This document shows, piece after piece, positions 11,514-22,101 of a DNA stretch of 64,000 nucleotides. Position 1 is the stretch's first letter, and every line of letters starts with the position of its first letter. The translations under genes were made by a program, and so were the position numbers. The notes under the pieces are model-generated. The model did not search any database, was not told where the DNA came from, and saw nothing but the letters and a program-made list of their open reading frames with translations. Source of the stretch: Tethya wilhelma (taxonomy: Eukaryota; Porifera; Demospongiae; Tethyida; Tethyidae); contig CAXIPT010000003.1 of assembly GCA_964030475.1 (NCBI GenBank), positions 1,542,320 to 1,606,319 of the forward strand. The letters are read 5' to 3'.

Positions 11514-12389
11514 NNNNNNNNNNNNNNNNNNNNNNNNNNNNNNNNNNNNNNNNNNNNNNNNNNNNNNNNNNNNNNNNNNNNNNNNNNNNNNNNNNNNNNN
11601 NNNNNNNNNNNNNNNNNNNNNNNNNNNNNNNNNNNNNNNNNNNNNNNNNNNNNNNNNNNNNNNNNNNNNNNNNNNNNNNNNNNNNNNNNNNNNNNNNNNN
11701 NNNNNNNNNNNNNNNNNNNNNNNNNNNNNNNNNNNNNNNNNNNNNNNNNNNNNNNNNNNNNNNNNNNNNNNNNNNNNNNNNNNNNNNNNNNNNNNNNNNN
11801 NNNNNNNNNNNNNNNNNNNNNNNNNNNNNNNNNNNNNNNNNNNNNNNNNNNNNNNNNNNNNNNNNNNNNNNNNNNNNNNNNNNNNNNNNNNNNNNNNNNN
11901 NNNNNNNNNNNNNNNNNNNNNNNNNNNNNNNNNNNNNNNNNNNNNNNNNNNNNNNNNNNNNNNNNNNNNNNNNNNNNNNNNNNNNNNNNNNNNNNNNNNN
12001 NNNNNNNNNNNNNNNNNNNNNNNNNNNNNNNNNNNNNNNNNNNNNNNNNNNNNNNNNNNNNNNNNNNNNNNNNNNNNNNNNNNNNNNNNNNNNNNNNNNN
12101 NNNNNNNNNNNNNNNNNNNNNNNNNNNNNNNNNNNNNNNNNNNNNNNNNNNNNNNNNNNNNNNNNNNNNNNNNNNNNNNNNNNNNNNNNNNNNNNNNNNN
12201 NNNNNNNNNNNNNNNNNNNNNNNNNNNNNNNNNNNNNNNNNNNNNNNNNNNNNNNNNNNNNNNNNNNNNNNNNNNNNNNNNNNNNNNNNNNNNNNNNNNN
12301 NNNNNNNNNNNNNNNNNNNNNNNNNNNNNNNNNNNNNNNNNNNNNNNNNNNNNNNNNNNNNNNNNNNNNNNNNNNNNNNNNNNNNNNNN
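11514..12389. other. Assembly gap of 876 N
   Basis: Unknown sequence. The right edge opens in the middle of a TE1 copy, so the gap probably contains at least the left half of that element. Confidence 0.99.
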
Positions 12390-13040
12390 AATAAGCCTAA
12401 AACAAACCTAGAAAGCTTTGAAACTTAGTGTATAAATTCATGTACTTCAATACAGCCATCTTCATATGTAGAGTTCAAAGGTTATCTATACACGTGGCAT
12501 CATTATGCGCATGCGTATTAGCCTCCTCCAGCATGCATTGTAGCTGCTACTCAAGCTTTTTGCAGGGACTCACCAGTCTCTGATAGTCACCCCACTGTAG
12601 TGTTAAAAAAAGTGAATGAACAAGTAGTAAAAATTTACAAAAAATGAGAAGTGTAGGAATGGGCAGTGCGGTAAAAAGTATTGGAACAAGGCATGTCTCA
12701 ATTTCGGCACATGACTACTTCATTTTTTATGCCCATGCAACTCTTGGCAGGCAGTCCAGCCTCTTAAGTTGCATGCCTGCCATGTTATGGTTTATTTCAC
12801 TGCTTAGCCAACTTATTAGTAGGAATTCGAACCAATGCAAATAATATAAGCTCTGGTATATATAGTAGTACAGATCTTTGCATCTATGACACTGATGATT
12901 CATATTAGGGATCAATTTAGAATAAATCATCAAAAATGAAGTAGTCATGTGCCGAAATTGAGACATGCCTTGTTCCAATACTTTTTACTGCACTGCCCAT
13001 TCCTACACTACTCATTTTTTTGAAATTTTTACTACTTGTA
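12390..13040. mobile_element. TE1 copy, left side lost in the gap
   Basis: Contains the internal TE1 block (AAATTCATGTACTTCAAT, CACGTGGCAT, GCGCATGCG, AAGCTTTTTGCAGGGACT) followed by the terminal foldback. The arms are about 12620-12730 and 12930-13040, with a 200-base loop. The arms read AGTGTAGGAATGGGCAGTG and its complement. No protein is encoded. Confidence 0.85.
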
Positions 13041-13432
13041 GTATTCGATTAAAAAACATTGGAAAGCTCTCTTTTTTTGTTTGTTATAAGAGTCGTCTTG
13101 AAATTGTCTGCCTTCTCATTAACCATGCATGGTGCTGATGTGGATTCTAAAGGTAAGGTATAATGACAAAGGATATTACTTCCATCAGTCAAATGCATGT
13201 GTTTTAAACTATAGTAAAATTTAAAATTAAGAGTGAGCATGCATGCATATGTTTATAGGTGTGATACTGTGGCATGCACACTGCCATTTTTTATAGGTAT
13301 AGGAATTCGAATTCAGTGCTCAGGCAGTTAAGCATACTAGAATGTTTTCTAAAAAACACTGGTCCCCCCAAAATTAACCATTACACATTTAATTTTTACT
13401 CAGTTTTTTTTTTTTGTCTTTTTCTTACTTAG

Positions 13433-13552
13433 TCTGGTTTGTCGGCAAACGATGTTGCCCTCACGCTTGGCTTCCAGGAGATCAGTGATCTCATATTGCA
13501 TTGTTCATCACAGTCATGCTTAGCAACAGATCGAACACAATTAATAAATGAG
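13433..13552 (+). CDS. Paralogous exon of the unrecognised gene at 10373
   Basis: A 40-codon exon with ACTTAG acceptor and GTATAG donor, open throughout (SGLSANDVALTLGFQEISD and onwards to INE). It shares SANDVAL, SDLI and INE with the exon at 10373..10471 but has several length changes. The matching last exon is not found downstream. Flanking sequence also matches the 10.7 kb region, so a block was duplicated together with the SCAMP 3' ends. Confidence 0.35.
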
Positions 13553-13857
13553 GTATAGCATTATGCATTTCCAGAAGGTGAAAGAAGAGAGGAAAAGAGG
13601 ATTTTAGTCCATGGCCAAGAATCAAAGAGAGATCGAGACAAGAACTCATCAAAGTCCCATAATTTAATAAATCTTATAGTGAATCCCGAATTGATCTAAT
13701 GAAACACATTATTTTTTAGCCCCCCCTCCCCCTCCCCCCTTTTTTATTTTCATTGTATCAGCCCCTTTTATAATAGCTATGTACATTAATTGTATCTTAC
13801 TATACTAATGCCTGAATTAGTTTTAATATTATTGTATTTTTCAATGAGATAATATGT

Positions 13858-14928
13858 TCACAGGTCAGAGGCATTGATAATGCCTTTCTCGTCTTCCACT
13901 TCATCACTCTCACTTTTAAGTCTTGCTCTACCATCACCACACATGAAATGTGTACAGATCTAAGATATAAAATTATTATTAAGAGTAAGTATTAATTTAA
14001 AAAATCATCAGTATGCTTCAACAGCTATTATAGCATACATAGCATATGAAGAAGTTTCCCCACATTAGCTAGATTTCACAGTTTATCAAACCTAGCTCTA
14101 TAGCCTAGCAGTTTTACTGTACTATGCTTCAACAGTAGGCCCAGATAAATAATGCTGGCATTTTTTTGAGCATTATAGGTAGCTAAAAGCAATGAGCAAT
14201 ATTCGAGCATTATAGGTAACTTTTGAGTGCATTTAAAGCATTTCATCTTCAAGCAACCAAAGATTTTAAAATTGGACCACTATGTTCAATTGTTGTCCTG
14301 TAAATTTCATTCAAGTCAAAGCAACAAATGTACTTGAGGCCTAGTTTAGTAAAATAAATGCTCTGTAGAACAATCATTAGTTTGTTCATTATTGAATCAG
14401 TGTTTTTGTAATTGTTTTGTCGATTCTGGTGAAGCAATAATGAGCAATATAGGTACAATTTGAAAGCATTATAGGACATTTTTGCTAGCACTGAAGAATG
14501 GAATTATAGGTAGGAAAGAAAAGCATTATTTATCTGGGCCTATTCAACAGCTATTATAGCATACATATAGCATATTATGAAGAAGTTTCCCCACATTAGC
14601 TAGATTTCACAGTTTATCAAACCTCTATAGCCTAACAGTTTTACTGTACAAAGCAATGAACAAAGTATGTTTTTGTACCATTATTATTTCTTGACTTTGA
14701 TATGCTTCGATCAACAGCTATAGATACATACTGTGTCATACATGCATGACTATTATATCTCACCATGATGAGGAGAATAACTGCTAGTGGTAGACCAAGG
14801 ATCCACAAGAAACCAGTGATGAGAAACATTGCACCTGTAGCTATTGAAGTCTGGCTGGGACCATAAACAGTAGAGTTGTAAGTGTAGTCATCTTCCGCAT
14901 TAAAGAAAGTGGCACCGTTAAAGAAACC

Positions 14929-14968
<40 letters not shown>

Positions 14969-15271
14969 TGTGTGTGTATATGTTGGTTTGTCTACATGTG
15001 TGTGGTTGTGTGTGTGTGTGTGTGTCGGTGTATGCGTAAGTGTGTCGGTGTGGTTTGTAGATACTATCAAGTTTTTAGCTTACCATCGAATGCTAAAATT
15101 ATATATAAATGATGTTTATATTAGCTAAAAACTATAAAAACAATAACGTGAACTTACCATGACCCAAAGCTTGGTATACTAATGGCATTGATGGCAAAAC
15201 TGAGGATTTGGAAGAGCATTACGATGATAAACCAAACAAAGGAATACATTCTACGTCTGGAATTCCTACCA
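13858..15271 (-). CDS. Derived SCAMP paralog D, exons 4-6
   Basis: Exons 15158..15271, 14764..14929 and 13858..13959 encode the third and fourth membrane spans and the tail ICTHFMCGDGRARL to GIINASDL. The loop between spans is longer than in paralogs (NAEDDYTYNSTVYGPSQ). Exons 1-3 are missing because the contig ends at 15474 in a CA repeat. The sequence 15045-15440 (end of intron 4, exon 4, intron 3) recurs almost unchanged at 21693-22090, where exons 1-4 of a SCAMP are present, so the true gene is probably D joined to F. The C-terminal S-D-L fits a class I PDZ ligand. Confidence 0.8.
13960..14763. other. SCAMP D intron 5 with local duplication
   Basis: An 800-base intron. A block including AAGAAGTTTCCCCACATTAG and CAGTTTTACTGTAC occurs twice (about 14020-14120 and 14555-14650). 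Between the copies is an AT-rich insertion with repeated GCATTATAGG motifs bounded by CCCAGATAAATAATGCT and its complement near 14530, so an element has probably inserted. Confidence 0.45.
14931..15050. repeat. (TG)n microsatellite in SCAMP D intron 4
   Basis: Interrupted TG tracts directly upstream of the 14764..14929 exon. Confidence 0.9.
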
Positions 15272-15415
15272 CTGCATGTATTTATGTATGAGGGAGAGAA
15301 AGAAAGAGAGAATAAGCAATGTTTGATAATTATTAAAGTTTATAAACCCTCAAGCTGATATAGTGTAAGAGCTTGCTGATGTCGACACACATGCATGCAA
15401 AGCATCTATGCCATG

Positions 15416-15418
<3 letters not shown>

Positions 15419-15473
<55 letters not shown>
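15419..15473. repeat. (CA)n microsatellite at a contig end
   Basis: The CA run stops at the single N at 15474; the paralogous or allelic tract at 22071-22100 continues into SCAMP exon 3. Confidence 0.95.
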
Positions 15474-15528
15474 NTGAGATCTAGATTTTTCAATCAGATT
15501 TCGTGGTTTTTAATTTTGACGATATTTA

Positions 15529-15803
15529 TTACAAGTACAAAAAACATTAGAAATGTAAATCAAACATAGGAATGGCCAAATCGTAAAAAAGCGAGCAAAC
15601 AAGATAGGAATGGTTGTCAGATTGAGCGAGTTCATTCCTGTGTCTACAATGTCATTGAGCTCAGTAGGGATATGAACATAGGTGACACAGTGAAATGAAC
15701 TCCTCGCTCAATCTGACACCATTCCTATCTTGTTTGCTCGCTTTTTTACGATTTGGCCATTCCTATGTTTGATTTACATTTCTAATGTTTTTTGTACTTG
15801 TTT
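15529..15803. mobile_element. Foldback element, about 275 bases
   Basis: Long inverted arms (about 15529-15640 and 15690-15803) share TAGGAATGGCCAAATCG, AAAAAAGCGAGCAAACAAG and ATAGGAATGG in opposite orientations around a loop of roughly 50 bases. The arms are nearly perfect. No coding content. The AGGAATGG word also occurs in TE1 arms. Confidence 0.85.
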
Positions 15804-16239
15804 GTTCCATTTTTTTCCGAATAATTGTTTATATTAAATATCAGTGGAATTTTGTCTTCAGCTTGAGCAGAGAACTTGTCTGGCAACTTGTGTTAGCCCA
15901 CCTTGAGTCATGCCTTTCAGACAGCTGAAAATCTGAATCTCCAAGCTGGCAACGTGATTTATGACAATTACATGTGTGTCTTGTTAGCTATTGACTTCCC
16001 TACTTAAGAACTGAACACAGAAAATGAGAAGATAGGATCTAGGACAGAACTTGCAATAGATTCCAAATAACACGCACTTGAATGTGGAAAGTGTTGTTAG
16101 GCTAGCTAGCTTATGAATAATGCATGAGTTTTGAAATTAATGGCGGCGCCGTATAGAGAGGCGCTTTTCGCCTTGTATCTAGCGACTCAAAGAGAAGCAC
16201 AAAAAAACCGATGGTAAAAGCGAAGTAAGAGTAAAAAGC

Positions 16240-17640
16240 TTCTAAAAGTGAATGGTCTTTGAGATATAGCATGAGAAGACAGAAGAAGAAGAATAAGAAG
16301 AAGATGGAGAGGTTTGGCATACTTTAGTTGGGTACTTTAGCGATGGTTTTAGGCCATTTTTTGGGCTCATTAGAAAGAGAAAGAGCTAAATAGCAGCTTA
16401 TGAAGCCTTTTAGAGCCAAGTGCTCAGTTTTTGCACAGTTATTCGCGTGAATATTTGTATAGCGCTAATGGGCCATCCATGCCATTCCTATGTACCCAGT
16501 ACTATTGTACTGGGAATTGTGTATATATATATGTTTTTTTTCTCTTTGACAGCAAAGACAATGTACAATAATTATAATTATGAACATTATTATTAACTTT
16601 GTAATTGACACATTAAAAAAACCCAAAGTATATTCCCAGTACGGTAGTACTGGGTACATAGGAATGGCACGGTTGGCCCATTAGCGCAATACAAACTCAG
16701 TGTAGTTAAGGCAGGTATCATGTTTTTTCTTGATCTGAATTTGCTAAAAATGTGTTCAGAGTTTTGACTAGTATTTAATACTAAGTTCTGTTCTGAATAA
16801 TTTTATTTCATATTTAGATTCAGCATACATGGATAAATACACACATTCAATGGTTGCCATGGAAACATATCTGTTTTCCATATATGGCCATTTCAATTTG
16901 AGGCTAAAATATTGTAGTTTTCTTAGTTTGCCGCTACGAAAAAAGGTTTTCATCCAAAAAATTTTAGTATTATATCAAAGAGAATTCATCAATCAACAAT
17001 TTACCAACTGGAAAATTTGTCCTGTAAAAACAGTATGGCTGTAAATTAGTAAAAACTACCAAAAAATGCGCATTTTTGTACCTAATTAAGCATTCGCATT
17101 GTAATTTCTTCTAAGTAGTTAAAGCAGGACAAATTTTCCAAGCTGAATTTTGTAAAGTGACAAAATATGAACTGGTAGTCAAATTTCTGGGTCAAAAAAA
17201 CAAATATTTCGTAGCAGCAAGTTCTTCTGAACAAAAAAGGAATTAGCACAATGGGCGTGGCAGTGTGGCTATAGTTACCATGGAAACATGTTATGGAGTT
17301 ATCATAGAATAGTGATAACAATCTCCCAATATCATTAAAATTTCATAACATTACTGTATTCTTAAAAAAATACATGGGTGAATATTTAGTAGCCTTAATT
17401 AGTGCCTTAGTATGAATACCAGCCTTAAGTACAATGAGAATATTCACACTAATAACTCTGCAAAAAATGAGCGCTTGGCACTATAAGGCTTCTAAAGCTA
17501 CTTTTTAGCTCATTCTCTTTCTAATGAGCCTAAAAACATGGCCTAAAACCATCGCTAAAGTATTTAACTAAAATATGCCAAACCTCCAATTTTCTCCATC
17601 TTCTTCTTCTTATTCTTCTATGTTGGCAAGACTTTTCCTA
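16240..17640. mobile_element. Large near-palindrome, about 1.4 kb
   Basis: The outer left arm (about 16280-16455, including ACTTTAGCGATGGTTTTAGG) is the inverted complement of 17427-17622. The inner left arm (about 16845-17060, including TTGCCATGGAAACATAT and GGAAAATTTGTCCTG) is the complement of 17085-17295. The centre is near 17065. A separate foldback (16458-16690) interrupts only the left arm. No protein is encoded. The contig ends 37 bases after the right arm. Confidence 0.8.
16458..16690. mobile_element. Small foldback nested in the large palindrome
   Basis: Ends GCGCTAATGGGCC and GGCCCATTAGCGC are exact complements; next to them lie CCATTCCTATGTACCCAGTA and its inverted copy. The loop is AT-rich. 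Its absence from the other arm shows that it inserted later. Confidence 0.8.
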
Positions 17641-17683
17641 AAGACTGCTCACTTTCAGAAGCTGATTCTTGAACGANCAGGTC

Positions 17684-18336
17684 CTGTAAGCACAGTAAGC
17701 AGGCAAAAACCAACAGAGCAGTGAGCCAGGTATGAACACAACCAAATAGATAAGGGCTGCAGTCATTGTCGACAAGGACTCAGCGAGACGTACGCCAGGT
17801 CCATCAATACTGACACTATATCCTACAATTGCCACGATTAGATTAATCACATAGACCACCCAGACCCCTGAAGGAAGAAAATAGATTATAAGTTCAATTA
17901 TTCACTCATAGTCGATAGATCATGCACAATTAAACTGGTTCCTTACACATTAGAAGTGCCAGGAGAGCGTACATCTTCCAGTGTTGTGAGGGAGGCACCT
18001 CAGTCTTGATACTGAAGTAGCAACATGGTATACAGGGAGGAAAGATTTTCTTTCTTCTTCTTGTAGTGAAAGATGGTTCATCAATCTCCCTATTACCTTC
18101 ATGATCACCTACTGTTTCCTGCGACCAGTTTATTGTATGCATATTATAAAATACTTAATAATATAGTATGATCAGCCAAAAGCCCATTTTACGATGTTCA
18201 TGAATAAACTTATAATAAACATAACTTCAGCTGAAATTATTCATATAGTCAGTGGAAGGTCATAGAGGCATGCACTTACACTGTTACTTGGCATGTAAAC
18301 AGGGGGTGGATCCTGCTGCACTTCATAAGCATCCAT
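17684..18336 (-). CDS. Derived SCAMP paralog E, exons 1-3
   Basis: Exons 18280..18336 (19 codons, MDAYEVQQDPPPVYMPSNS with a PPVY motif), 17947..18118 and 17684..17867 are phase-matched. They encode the N-terminus, a basic KTEVPPSQHWK entry and the first two membrane spans ending LCWFLPAYCAYR. After the last exon the sequence reads ACAG then GACCTG and an N at 17677, so the expected GT donor is lost at a contig edge. The 3' exons are not attached; by position the exons at 15271-13858 follow on the same strand, but contig overlaps make that join doubtful. NPF motifs and coiled coil are absent. Confidence 0.8.
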
Positions 18337-18699
18337 TAGTTTGCAGTCTATGATCCTATTCTCCTATAAATAGTGCAGTCTCTCTCTATCTTCTTTATCC
18401 GTACAGTAGTATCAATAATGTGTAAAAATAATTATTATTATTATTACTTAAAGATTGGGTGAACTGTAGACTATAAAACTATGAACAATAATAGTTTAAT
18501 TGATTGTTTGTACTTTTGTACCCTAATTTCAGGTCAACGAAGCCATTCTATCTATGACGAACACGCCGCTAGCGAACGTTCAGTACAATAATAATTTTTC
18601 ATGCTAGCAACTTACATTACATTAAAAGCTGCACAGTACACTATGGACTGTCACACTTCAATAAAGGTGAAGAACTGTTTAATCTCTCGTCAACTTTGT

Positions 18700-18860
18700 G
18701 GACTCTGGTGGGTCTGGTCACGTCCACAATCCAAGCGCATGCACGCGCGGCATGGGATGCATATCGCATGCCGCGCGCGATGCGCATATGCGCGCGCGCA
18801 CACACACGTGCCTTGTCACGTGAGAACTTTGGCGCCGGCCGGCCGCGGCGCGTCCGAAAC
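18700..18860 (-). promoter_or_regulatory. CpG-rich block with CACGTG boxes upstream of SCAMP E
   Basis: GC- and CpG-rich DNA (repeated GCGCGC, GGCGCCGGCCGGCCGCGG) in an AT-rich region, with CACGTG at 18805-18810 and GTCACGTGAG at 18815-18824. The order of motifs GTCACGTCCACAAT, GCATGC-rich, TGTCACGTG recurs upstream of SCAMP F near 23047-23110, so this is probably a shared promoter. Confidence 0.5.
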
Positions 18861-19226
18861 CCCCCACTCCTTCTCCAAGAAGGGTCCTGGGGTGGGGTCT
18901 GGGGACGAGACTAGCGCACTTTACGTGACTAAATTGCTGCGAACTTTAAGACTATACTACATCTTCTAAATTACTGTTCTTGGAAGCCTTGATTTGTACG
19001 GTCTATATTGCACAATGACACTACATAAATTATGGCTCAGTATTATAGGTTTGAGACTAGACATCAACAATATGGTTCTTAACCTCGGGATCGTGTTCCT
19101 AGACTGGAGTTTATGCATTGCATGATTGACCCAATTTGTGTCGAATCACGGATATTCTATTTAATTTTCAACCTAAAAATTATGTGCATTCATGTACAAA
19201 ACCAATAATTATTATTACTAATAATT

Positions 19227-19759
19227 TTACAAGTCAGAAGCATTGATAATGCCTTCTTCATCTTCCATTCTATTGCTCTCTCTTTTCAGTCTTGACCTAC
19301 CAGCACCACACACAAAATGTGTACAGATCTGCATACAGCATAATATATAGATGCTCAGGAGCTTTAATAATGTATGTATGGTATATATAGCTATTCTCAC
19401 CGCAATAAGAAGAATGACTACTAGTGGTAGACCAAGAAACCACAGGAAACCAGTAATGAGGAACATAGCTCCTGCCGCTGTCGACTTTGAATCACTGACA
19501 TTGAAGAATGAGGCACCATTGAAGAAACCACTACGTACATCATGGTGCATGTATGTAACAGTTATAGAGAAACGAAAAGTAAATATTTTTAAAGCAAAAT
19601 AAGTATGTTGTTATGCAGTGAAAATGAAAGTATGTTTATGCTCACCATGAACCAAAGTCCGGCATACCAATACCGTTGATGACAAAGCTTAGAATTTGGA
19701 AGAGCATTACAACGATGAACCAAGCAATGGCAATGATCCTAAGTTTGTAATTTCTACCA
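19227..19759 (-). CDS. Derived SCAMP paralog G, exons 4-6
   Basis: Exons 19646..19759, 19401..19530 and 19227..19328 are intact with GT-AG borders. They encode the second half of the four-span core (FVVM-type third span, FLITGFLWFLGLPL fourth span) and the tail ICTHFVCGAGRSRL to GIINASDL. Exons 1-3 should lie at higher coordinates, where a TE1 copy and then the 21020 join follow. It cannot be the 3' half of E in the present orientation, because it lies upstream of E's start. Confidence 0.8.
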
Positions 19760-19851
19760 CTACATAATTATACATACGTGCAATGTGTTAATTATGATAA
19801 ATGTCGCACAAAATAATAATTATTATTATTATTCATCTCATACGTGTATAT

Positions 19852-20900
19852 CATACGTATACGGTAGTACGTATAGTAGGAATGGACCGAATGTCCCATA
19901 GACACAATACAAAATGTTTATGATCATAAAAATCTAGCTGCTAGCAAAACAAAATTAAGTCTTCAAACTTGCTCAGAGGCTCTCAATGACAGATTACCAA
20001 TTGCATGCACGGTCTAAAACTCACAGAAACTTTCCTCAGCACTCGTAGGGAGAGCTAGTGACTGTGGGAAGCCACCATAGTGCCATTTTTGTTCTTCTAA
20101 CTTACGTACGTACGTACATACGTATTTCCTAACTGACTTGTACTTGAAAAGCATTTCCAGAGAACCAGAATGTGTTGAGCCAATTTTGACAGCACAAAGT
20201 AACTCCTTTTCATAGGTACTACATTCCTTGATACTCGTTTTAATCACAAATAAGCCTAAACAAAAACTAGAAAGCTTTGAAACTGAGAGTATAAATTCAT
20301 GTACTTCAATGTAGCCATTTGTAGGTAGAGTTCAATGGTCATTAATTATCCACGTGGCATTTTAATGTGCATGCGCATTAGCTGCTTTAGCAGCTTCTAC
20401 TCAGATAACTCATAGATATTAGAGACTATGGATAACTCGAGCTTTTTGTAGGGACTAACCAGTCTCTGATAGTCTCCTCACTGTAGTGTTGAAAAAAGTG
20501 AATGAACAAGTAGTAAAAATTTTCAAAAAATAAGCAGTGTAGGAATGGGCAGTGCTGTAAAAAGTATTGGAACAAGGAATGGTCTCAATTTCGGCACATG
20601 ACTACTTCATTTTTTGTGCCCAAGTCTTGGCCGGTAATCTAATCCTGCCTGCTATACTTTATTCTACTTTTTAGCCAAATGATATAGGATTGGCAGGAAT
20701 TTGAACCATTAAAATGTGAGCTATTCAAGTACAGGTCATTCTTTGAACCATTAAATTTTACAATTAGCCGCTGTATGAGAGATCAAAAATGAAAATGAAG
20801 TAGTCATGTGCCGAAATTGAGACCATTCCTTGTTCCAATACTTTTTACAGCACTGCCCATTCCTACACTGCTTATTTTTGAAAATTTTTACTACTTGTAG
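19852..20900. mobile_element. TE1, complete copy (about 1.05 kb)
   Basis: Left end CATACGTATACGGTAGTACG-type, then AGTAGGAATGG and CCCATAGACACAATACAAAA. The internal block has CCACGTGGC and TGCATGCGCATT. The right end is a foldback with arms 20510-20610 and 20790-20900. Both arms carry the copy-specific reading GGAATGGTCTC where other copies have GGCATGTCTC. No open frame of useful length, so non-autonomous. Confidence 0.88.
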
Positions 20901-21020
20901 AATGTCAAGCATAATAGCATGACAAGCATGCCTGTGTGCTAACTCCTCCTCTGTATTATATTATCACCTTAATTCCCCCCTCCCCCACATGTACATGTAG
21001 TAGTGTCATGTACACACACN

Positions 21021-21691
21021 CAATATTTCAGCAATTGAAATATGCCCATAAGTACTTGCTGCCATTAATGGACTCAGTGTTTTGTTTATTATCACTGCAG
21101 AACAGTTAATATCAACTCCTTTGTCAATGAAAGACAAGACTAATTCAACAATGCCAGATGCACACGCTGCAACTAGAGCATGTTCATGTCCAATAGCAGC
21201 ATCAAAATGCAACAGAGCTTTGACTACTTCCATCTGTAGATACCTACTAGCAATCATTAGTGCACTTACTTTGCTCTCACTCTGTAAATCAACAAGAGCA
21301 CCATTTTTTATCAATAGATTCACTATGGAGATATGGCCGTGTTTACATGCTGCTTGTAATGGACTAACATGTTCATTGTTAATCTTTACAAAACAATTAA
21401 GATTGATTCCAATGTTAATAAGAGTTTGGATAGTTGTGCAAGATTCATTTCTGTCACAAGCTTCCACCAGTGCAACGTCTTGTCCGATTTCAGCTCCTTG
21501 ATCAATCAACAACTTAATGACATTAAAATTTTTATAACGTCTGCTTGCTAACATCAATGCACTTTCTCCATGTTTGTTAAGCAAATCAATCTGTGCATTG
21601 TGATCTAATAATAATTTCACTACTGATGCACGACCCTCTTCACTAGCTGCTTGAAGAGGACTAAAATTTTCCCCATTTATTTCTGCAAAGC
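21021..21691 (-). CDS. Ankyrin-repeat protein fragment
   Basis: One frame is open across this whole small contig (about 220 codons, no start or stop). It contains at least six ankyrin repeats with typical cores: SPLQAASEEGRASVVKLLLD, SALMLASRRYKN, SPLQAACKHGHISIVNLL, SALMIASRYLQMEVVKALL, SPLMAASTYGHISIAEIL. The sequence is bounded by N at 21020 and 21692 and lies inside a SCAMP intron. It is probably either a misplaced contig from a large ankyrin gene or an unrelated nested exon. Function beyond protein-protein scaffolding cannot be inferred. Confidence 0.85.
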
Positions 21692-21813
21692 NCGGTATGG
21701 TTTGTAGATACTATCAAGTCCATGGATTATTTAGCTTACCATCGAATGCTAAAATAATATATAAATGATGTTTATATTAGCTAAAAACTATAAAAACAAT
21801 AACGTGAACTTAC

Positions 21814-22064
21814 CATGATCCAAAGCTTGGTATACTAATGGCATTGATGGCAAAACTGAGGATTTGGAAGAGCATTACGATGATAAACCAAACAAAGGAA
21901 TACATTCTACGTCTGGAATTCCTACCACTGCATGTAAATTTATGTATGAGGGAGAGAAAGAAAGAGAGAATAAGCAATGTTTGATAATTATTAAAGTTTA
22001 TAAACCCTCAAGCTGTAAGAGCTTGCTGATGTCGACACACATGCATGCAAAGCATCTATGCCAT

Positions 22065-22101
<37 letters not shown>

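Noticed and set aside
11462..12394. A 310-codon plus-strand frame
   Set aside because: All but 18 codons are N; it is an artefact of the gap.
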